Positions 59,571-64,000 of a DNA stretch of 64,000 bases are shown in pieces. This DNA comes from Nocardia shimofusensis NBRC 100134. GTDB taxonomy: Bacteria > Actinomycetota > Actinomycetes > Mycobacteriales > Mycobacteriaceae. The notes under the pieces are model-generated. The model searched no databases, was not told where the DNA came from, and saw nothing but the letters and a program-made list of their open reading frames with translations. The translations under genes and the position numbers were made by a program. Position 1 is the first letter of the stretch. Every line of letters begins with the position of its first letter. The stretch spans positions 124,001 through 188,000 of the forward strand of contig NZ_BDBT01000005.1 in the NCBI RefSeq assembly GCF_001613125.1, in the 5' to 3' direction.

Positions 59571-59659
59571 GGCCTGCCCCCTCTCCTGCGCGGACGCATC
59601 ATGTCGCCGTCGTCTCCCGCCACCGCTTCGCCGGTCGAGAGCATGCCTGCACATCGAAT

Positions 59660-59682
59660 GGTTGAATCATATTACTGATATA
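59660..59682. promoter_or_regulatory. AT-rich element between the dehydrogenase and the FadR-type regulator
   Basis: On the minus strand TATATCAGTAATATGATT plus CAACC, related to 52696-52718 (TATCAGT, then an AT-rich stretch). It includes the near-palindrome ATATTACTGATAT. Confidence 0.4.
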
Positions 59683-59767
59683 CTCACTACGTCCATGTAT
59701 CCGGACTGCCCGGCGCCGAGCACGCGGCGGGGTGAGCGATGCTGTTCGCGACGATAGGATCAGTCCA

Positions 59768-60580
59768 ATGAGCCGACCGATCGGCGGTACAGGAACCGTC
59801 ACGCGTGTGGGAACCGTGCTGCGAGCACCCAAGACCGCAGAGCTGATCGCCACCCACCTGCGCCGTCAGATCGTCAAGGGCGAGTTGAAGACCGGCGACA
59901 CGTTGCCGTCCGAAGTCCACTTGATGGAACAGTTCGGGGTCTCCCGGCCGACCTTGCGCGAGGCATTCCGCATCCTCGAAGCCGAATCCCTGATCGGCGT
60001 GCGACGCGGTTCCCGCGGGGGCGCCCGCGTTCTCGAACCCGACCCGATGGTGGCCGCCCGGCACGTGGGCCTGCTGCTGCAACTGCAAGGCACCACCGTG
60101 CAGGACGTCTACGAGGCCCGCATGATCACCGAGCCGGCCTGCGCCCGCATGCTGGCCGAGAAGCACACCGACCAGGACATCACCGATCTGCGCGCGGTCC
60201 TGGAAGATCTCCGGCAGATCGTCGACGCCGGTTTCGAGGCCGTCCCGGACGTCGCCACCTGGTCACTGGCCAGCTACCGGTTCCACGAACTCATCATGCA
60301 GCGCTGTGGCAACAAGACGCTGGCCATCCAGGGCGCCGTTCTCGCCGACATCGTCGACACCCATCTGCGGCAAGCCCTGATCAAGGAACTCGGCGGCAAC
60401 GAGAACATGCCTGCCCGCTTCCGGAAGATGCTGCGCTCCTATGCCAAGGCCATCGATCTGATCGAGGCGGGCGACGCGGACGGCGCCGAGAAGCACTGGC
60501 GCAAGCACATGGAAGTGGCTGCCCAGTACACCTTCTCGCGCGACGACAAGAACACCCCGGTCATCGACCTGTTCGGATAG
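59768..60580 (+). CDS. FadR/GntR-family transcriptional regulator
   Basis: A 270-residue regulator. The N-terminal GntR winged helix (LKTGDTLPSEVHLMEQFGVS, SRPTLREAFRILEAESLI, about 40-90) is followed by an all-helical FadR-C/FCD ligand domain (YEARMITEPACARMLAE, YRFHELIMQRCGN, EHWRK-type terminal helix seen as EKHWRKHMEVAAQY). The Asp/His positions suit a metal-dependent FCD fold. It stands next to the acyl-CoA dehydrogenase genes and probably senses an acyl-CoA or carboxylate intermediate of that cluster. No strong ribosome-binding site is visible before the ATG at 59768. Confidence 0.93.
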   Translation: MSRPIGGTGTVTRVGTVLRAPKTAELIATHLRRQIVKGELKTGDTLPSEVHLMEQFGVSRPTLREAFRILEAESLIGVRRGSRGGARVLEPDPMVAARHVGLLLQLQGTTVQDVYEARMITEPACARMLAEKHTDQDITDLRAVLEDLRQIVDAGFEAVPDVATWSLASYRFHELIMQRCGNKTLAIQGAVLADIVDTHLRQALIKELGGNENMPARFRKMLRSYAKAIDLIEAGDADGAEKHWRKHMEVAAQYTFSRDDKNTPVIDLFG

Positions 60581-60674
60581 CGCCGGGCACCCTGGGCCAC
60601 CATGCGCCGGCCGTCCGGGTCGCCGCGCAGGACCGCACGCGGTGCACGATCCACCACCGCCGGAAAGGATCATC

Positions 60675-61685
60675 ATGCTCGATCTGCGCGACCTGACGTT
60701 GCCTCTCGTCGGCGCTCCGATGGCAGGCGGACCGTCCACTCCCGCGCTCGCCGCCGCCGTCGCCGCGGCGGGCGGACTCGGCTTCCTCGCCGCCGGATAT
60801 CGCACCACCGAGCAGGTCGCCGACCAGATCGAGCAGACCCGGGCACTCACCACTCGACCGTTCGGCGTGAATCTGTTCGTGCCCCAGCCCAGCATCGCCC
60901 GCGAGCCGGAGCTCGTCCGATACCGCGAGTCGCTGACCGCCGAAGCCGCCCATTTCGGCGCCGAACCCGGCGCACCGCATCCGGACGACGACGGCTGGCA
61001 GGCCAAGCTCGAACTCGTCGAAGCCGCCCGCCCGGCAGCGGTGTCCTTCACCTTCGGCTCCCCCGGCCGCGAGTGGATGACCGCCTTCGCCCGAGCAGGC
61101 ATCCTGACCCTCGCCACGGTCACCACTCCCGCCGAAGCCGAGCTGGCCGTCGCCGACGGCGCCCGGGCACTCGTCGTGCAGGGTCCCGCGGCCGGTGGAC
61201 ATCGCGGGACATTCGACCCGGCAGCGGAGCCGGGGACCACCTCCCTGGACGAACTCCTCACCCAGGTCGGGCGTGTGGTTCCGGTGGTCGCGGCGGGCGG
61301 GCTGTCCACCGCGGAAGCCGTCGCGCGAATTCTCGGGCTCGGGGCCGTCGCCGCGCAGATCGGGACCGCCCTGCTGCCGGCCGAGGAAGCGGGTACGAAT
61401 GCCGTCCACCGAGCCGCTCTGCAGTCCCCCGAGTTCACCGAGACCGGCCTGACCCGAGCGTTCTCCGGCCGCTACGCGCGCGGGCTCGTCAACGACTTCA
61501 TGCGCCGCCACGACCCGCATGCTCCGCTGGGCTATCCGGAGGTCCATCAGATCACCGGGCCGTTGCGCGCGGCCGCGGTCCGCTCGGGTGATCCGCACGG
61601 CACCAGTCTGTGGGCAGGCATGGGATTCCGGTCCGCCCGGCCGGGGTCCGCCAAGGCGATCCTGGAGGATCTGACCCCGCAGTAA
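60675..61685 (+). CDS. nitronate monooxygenase family flavoprotein (second copy)
   Basis: A 336-residue FMN TIM-barrel of the same broad family as 36600. Features are PLVGAPMAGGPSTPALAAAV, GLGFLAAGYRTTEQVADQI, VQGPAAGGHRGTF with the His loop, and VVAAGGLSTAEAVARILGLGA. The ATG at 60675 has GGAAAGGA six bases upstream. It lies 94 bases downstream of the FadR-type gene and may share its transcript. Known members oxidise alkyl nitronates, and many actinobacterial members have no assigned substrate. Confidence 0.9.
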   Translation: MLDLRDLTLPLVGAPMAGGPSTPALAAAVAAAGGLGFLAAGYRTTEQVADQIEQTRALTTRPFGVNLFVPQPSIAREPELVRYRESLTAEAAHFGAEPGAPHPDDDGWQAKLELVEAARPAAVSFTFGSPGREWMTAFARAGILTLATVTTPAEAELAVADGARALVVQGPAAGGHRGTFDPAAEPGTTSLDELLTQVGRVVPVVAAGGLSTAEAVARILGLGAVAAQIGTALLPAEEAGTNAVHRAALQSPEFTETGLTRAFSGRYARGLVNDFMRRHDPHAPLGYPEVHQITGPLRAAAVRSGDPHGTSLWAGMGFRSARPGSAKAILEDLTPQ

Positions 61686-61840
61686 TCCGTCGACGGCACC
61701 TTCGCCCCCTCCCGCCCCTTCAGCACCTTCACCAACTCCCGCGTTCAGGGGCATTGCTATTTTTCGCCCGCGCTGTTTGGACACCCCGGTACCGGGAATA
61801 GCCGTCGTGTCACAACATTTCAGCGTGAAGCGGGAAACTC

Positions 61841-62248
61841 ATGTTCATTGTTCCAGGGCTCGCGGTTCTGCTAACCGCGGTCGCAGTCGGGTTCGCGGTG
61901 GTCGCGGCCGACATCGACCAGATGCGTGTTGCCGCAGGCGATTTCGAAATTTTCGGTCATTCTTTCACTCCCTCCGTGGGAGAGGTTTTCGGCTCGGGCA
62001 TCGGTATCGGTGCCGTGGGCATGCTCGGTCTGCTGCTCCTGCTGATCGGTGTGTGGCGTACCGCCCGCCGCGGCAGTGAAGCGCGCCGGGAGCTACGTCG
62101 TTCACGCCGGGAGGTCGCGGCAGCCCGTCGCGCCACTCCCGCACCCCAGGTCACTCAGGACACCGCGGCACCCCGCAGCGGACCCGTCTGGAGTGCGAAC
62201 CGGTTTCTGAAACGCCCCGCGGGCGACTCCGGACCGGCCAAGGCGTGA
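61841..62248 (+). CDS. small membrane protein with a basic cytoplasmic tail
   Basis: A 135-residue protein with two transmembrane helices (LAVLLTAVAVGFAVVAADI and GIGAVGMLGLLLLLIGVW). It is followed by an Arg/Ala-rich, probably coiled-coil tail (RRELRRSRREVAAARRA). GGGAAA precedes the ATG. It is followed by two more small stress-type genes on the same strand. The function is unknown; cytoplasmic-tail proteins of this type are common in Nocardia stress-response clusters. Confidence 0.7.
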   Translation: MFIVPGLAVLLTAVAVGFAVVAADIDQMRVAAGDFEIFGHSFTPSVGEVFGSGIGIGAVGMLGLLLLLIGVWRTARRGSEARRELRRSRREVAAARRATPAPQVTQDTAAPRSGPVWSANRFLKRPAGDSGPAKA

Positions 62249-62291
62249 ACACATTCAGTCGGAACACGACTGTCGAGGAAAGGGAAAGACC

Positions 62292-62447
62292 GTGATCGTA
62301 CTCGGATTGATTCTGCTGATCGTCGGCTGGTTGCTCGGTATCAACCTGCTGGTCACCGCGGGCATCGTGGTGTTGCTGGTCGGCGCCGCACTGTGGATCG
62401 CGGGCTCGGTGGGCCGCCCGGTCGGCGGCCGCAGGCACTACTACTGA
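62292..62447 (+). CDS. DUF6131-like small hydrophobic protein
   Basis: A 51-residue protein, too small for most ORF callers. It has two hydrophobic helices (IVLGLILLIVGWLLGINLL, VTAGIVVLLVGAALWIAG) and a basic C-terminus (GGRRHYY). A GTG start follows AGGAAAGGGAAAG-type purines. It resembles the DUF6131/YtjA-like actinobacterial membrane peptides often found beside CsbD. It is probably co-transcribed with its neighbours. Confidence 0.7.
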   Translation: MIVLGLILLIVGWLLGINLLVTAGIVVLLVGAALWIAGSVGRPVGGRRHYY

Positions 62448-62500
62448 CACCGATCGACCAACGCTGTCGATCGACCAACTACTGACGCGGGAGGTGCGCG

Positions 62501-62689
62501 ATGGACCGGAATCCACCACGCCGTGAAAGCCGGCTCGGACATCGAGTGCAGGCCACGCGCGGCAACATGAAGAAGTTCCTGGGCAGGGCGACCGACAATC
62601 CCCGGCTCGAGTCACAGGGTCGCCGAGATCAGTTCCGCGGCAACATCAAACAGGCCGCGAACAAGGTGCGAGACGCCTTCAAGCGTTGA
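62501..62689 (+). CDS. CsbD-family stress protein
   Basis: A 62-residue highly charged protein. The segment FLGRATDNPRLESQGRRDQFRGNIKQAA in pieces matches the CsbD family, general-stress proteins of unknown mechanism (SigB-controlled in Bacillus). Together with the two preceding small genes this looks like a stress mini-operon. A strong bidirectional terminator follows. Confidence 0.8.
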   Translation: MDRNPPRRESRLGHRVQATRGNMKKFLGRATDNPRLESQGRRDQFRGNIKQAANKVRDAFKR

Positions 62690-62708
62690 CGCATCGGCTC
62701 TGTGCAGC

Positions 62709-62746
62709 AGAGGGCCCCATCCGGCTTCGGCCGGACGGGGCCCTCT
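62709..62746. terminator. strong bidirectional terminator
   Basis: AGAGGGCCCC / GGGGCCCTCT outer stem with an inner TCCGGC / GGCCGGA hairpin, between the convergent CsbD and flavoprotein genes. Confidence 0.88.
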
Positions 62747-62772
62747 GGCTCGTCCCGAGCAATCCGGATGGA

Positions 62773-63846
62773 TCAGTCGTGGAGCTCGAGCTGCGCCACG
62801 GCCGCTTTGGCGGTGCGCCCCACCCCGATCAGTGTGGCCGAACCCGGACCGGTCCAGTCTCCGTACCCGAGCAGATGCAGTCGCGATTCCTTCACCGCTC
62901 GCGTGCCCGACACCGCTACCGTGCCGTCGGACTCCCTCAACCGCAAAGACCGCAGATGCGCGAGAGCCGGACGGAACCCGGTGGCCCACACGATGACTTC
63001 GGCGCGCCGGCTCCGACCGGTCTCGTCCCAGTGGATACCTCGACTGGTCAGCCTGTCGAACATCGGCAGCGTCCGCAGCGCACCGCGGTCCCTGGCGGCA
63101 CGGACTTCCGGCACCATCACTACGTCTCCGAGGCTGCTGATGCCACCTGGGTCCTGGCGTCCGGCCGCCAATGCCATGGCGCGCCGCGACGCCATGTCGA
63201 ACAGCACACGTCCGTCCACATCGTCCGGCAGAAACCGCGGCGGCCGGGTGGTCACCCACGCGGTGTCGGTGATCTCGGAGATCTCGGCGACCAGTTGCGC
63301 ACCGGAATTGCCGCCGCCGACCACGACGACCGACCGACCGGCGAATTCGTCCGGCGTGCGGTAGTGCACGGTGTGCAATTGCCTGCCGGTGAAGGAGCGG
63401 GCGCCGGGGTAGATCGGCCAGAACGGCTGCTGCCAGGTGCCGGTGGCGCTGAGCACCCGCCGGGCCCGCCACACCCCGGCGGTGGTGTCGAGGCGCAGTC
63501 GCTGCCCGTCGTCGTCGCGGGTGACGGCCCGCACGCGCACCGGTCGCCGGACCGGCAACTCGTAGCGTCGCTCGTAATCGGAGAGGTACTCGATGACGTG
63601 CCGCGCGGGCGGGAACCCGCCCTGCCACGGTGGCATCGGACGGCCCGGCAGGGACGCGTACTCCGCAGGAGAGAACAGTCGCAGCGACGGCCAGGTGTGG
63701 GGCCACGCACCGCCGGGAACCGGCTGATCATCGAGGATGACGAAATCGTGTCCGGCTCGGCGGAGGTAATACCCGGCTGCCAGCCCGGCCTGCCCGCCGC
63801 CGATCACCAACACATCGACGTCGATCGTGCTCAGCGAAGTGGCCAC
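62773..63846 (-). CDS. CzcO-type flavin-containing monooxygenase / NAD(P)-FAD oxidoreductase
   Basis: A 357-residue flavoprotein with two dinucleotide folds: the FAD site VLVIGGGQAGLAAGYYL (about 12-28) and the NAD(P) site VVVVGGGNSGAQLV (about 170). The FMO fingerprint-like FTGRQLHTVHYRTP lies between them, and the ATGF motif WATGFRPAL follows. Such enzymes oxygenate soft nucleophiles or perform Baeyer-Villiger chemistry; the protein is shorter than a typical BVMO. The substrate is unknown. Confidence 0.92.
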   Translation of the reverse strand: MATSLSTIDVDVLVIGGGQAGLAAGYYLRRAGHDFVILDDQPVPGGAWPHTWPSLRLFSPAEYASLPGRPMPPWQGGFPPARHVIEYLSDYERRYELPVRRPVRVRAVTRDDDGQRLRLDTTAGVWRARRVLSATGTWQQPFWPIYPGARSFTGRQLHTVHYRTPDEFAGRSVVVVGGGNSGAQLVAEISEITDTAWVTTRPPRFLPDDVDGRVLFDMASRRAMALAAGRQDPGGISSLGDVVMVPEVRAARDRGALRTLPMFDRLTSRGIHWDETGRSRRAEVIVWATGFRPALAHLRSLRLRESDGTVAVSGTRAVKESRLHLLGYGDWTGPGSATLIGVGRTAKAAVAQLELHD

Positions 63847-63933
63847 ACGGCCCGATCCTAGGCGATCGACTGCACCGGCCTCCGCCGCCGCGACGTCCTC
63901 CGACGATCGCAGCAGCCGCAGGCGATCGACCGG

Positions 63934-64000
63934 TCAGGCGGCGATCATGTGCAGCGAGGCGGTCCCGTGGCGTTGCCACCGCAGGCTGATCACCGCCGCG
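63934..64000 (-). CDS. C-terminal end of an unidentified gene, truncated by the window
   Basis: On the minus strand the frame is open from the window edge to a TGA at 63934, giving the ending AVISLRWQRHGTASLHMIAA. It is too short to identify. Its codon use is normal for the region, so it may be a real 3' end. Confidence 0.35.
   Translation of the reverse strand, partial: AAVISLRWQRHGTASLHMIAA

Noticed and set aside
1-64000. rRNA, tRNA, insertion sequences, prophage or attachment sites
   Set aside because: No tRNA cloverleaf sequence, transposase-like protein, integrase or terminal inverted repeats were seen in reading either strand.

Overview
The window is about 64 kb of GC-rich, gene-dense chromosome from a mycolic-acid actinomycete, most likely Nocardia or a close relative. 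The reasons are the strong third-position G/C bias, frequent GTG starts, an MspA-type porin, acyl-CoA dehydrogenases and thiolases in FadE/FadA-like clusters, and GlnR-type nitrogen boxes. No rRNA, tRNA, insertion sequence, phage gene or CRISPR array is visible.

Layout. (1) 1-13.6 kb is nitrogen metabolism: the tail of a TPR protein, an XRE-cupin regulator, a beta-propeller lipoprotein, an Amt ammonium channel, and a plus-strand operon of FAD oxidoreductase, GlnT-type glutamine synthetase, GlxB, GlxC, GlxD and an M20 amidohydrolase. Boxes resembling GlnR sites lie in front of the XRE gene and in the amt/oxidoreductase divergent region. (2) 13.7-19.6 kb holds an alkylsulfatase, an Ntn-type amide hydrolase, a DUF3089 hydrolase, small secreted proteins and one unknown small protein. 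(3) 19.6-24.9 kb is catabolic module A: tandem-HxlR regulator and SCP-x-like thiolase on the minus strand, divergent from a carotenoid-cleavage-type dioxygenase and a thiolase. (4) 25-37.6 kb is a mixed set of regulators and small operons: MspA porin, SDR-hydrolase fusion with a TetR repressor, GlxA-AraC regulator, two genes preceded by coupled micro-ORFs, LysR/EamA/NmrA, amidase and a nitronate monooxygenase. (5) 37.6-48.3 kb is catabolic module B: acyl-CoA ligase, thiolase, second tandem-HxlR regulator, PaaN-type aldehyde dehydrogenase, second thiolase of the module A type, second ligase, thioesterase and second dioxygenase. (6) 48.4-51.7 kb encodes a PhoD phosphatase and a DUF1254 lipoprotein. 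(7) 51.7-61.7 kb is an acyl-CoA degradation cluster with four acyl-CoA dehydrogenases in two apparent pairs, an enoyl-CoA hydratase, a MaoC-type dehydratase, an LLM flavoprotein, a FadR-type regulator and a nitronate monooxygenase. (8) 61.8-64 kb has small membrane/stress proteins, a flavoprotein monooxygenase and the tail of an unknown gene.

How the genes may work together. Modules A and B look like duplicated versions of one route: oxidative cleavage of a conjugated double bond to an aldehyde (dioxygenase), oxidation (PaaN-type dehydrogenase), CoA activation (ligases) and thiolysis, each with its own tandem-HxlR regulator. A related AT-rich operator-like element recurs in front of these units. 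This two-module system is the most interesting item in the window. The nitrogen region resembles the gamma-glutamylamide / N-methylglutamate layout (ligase plus three glutamate-synthase-like subunits) without the usual multi-subunit dehydrogenase. All functional statements rest on reading the sequence and on family knowledge; no database search was run.
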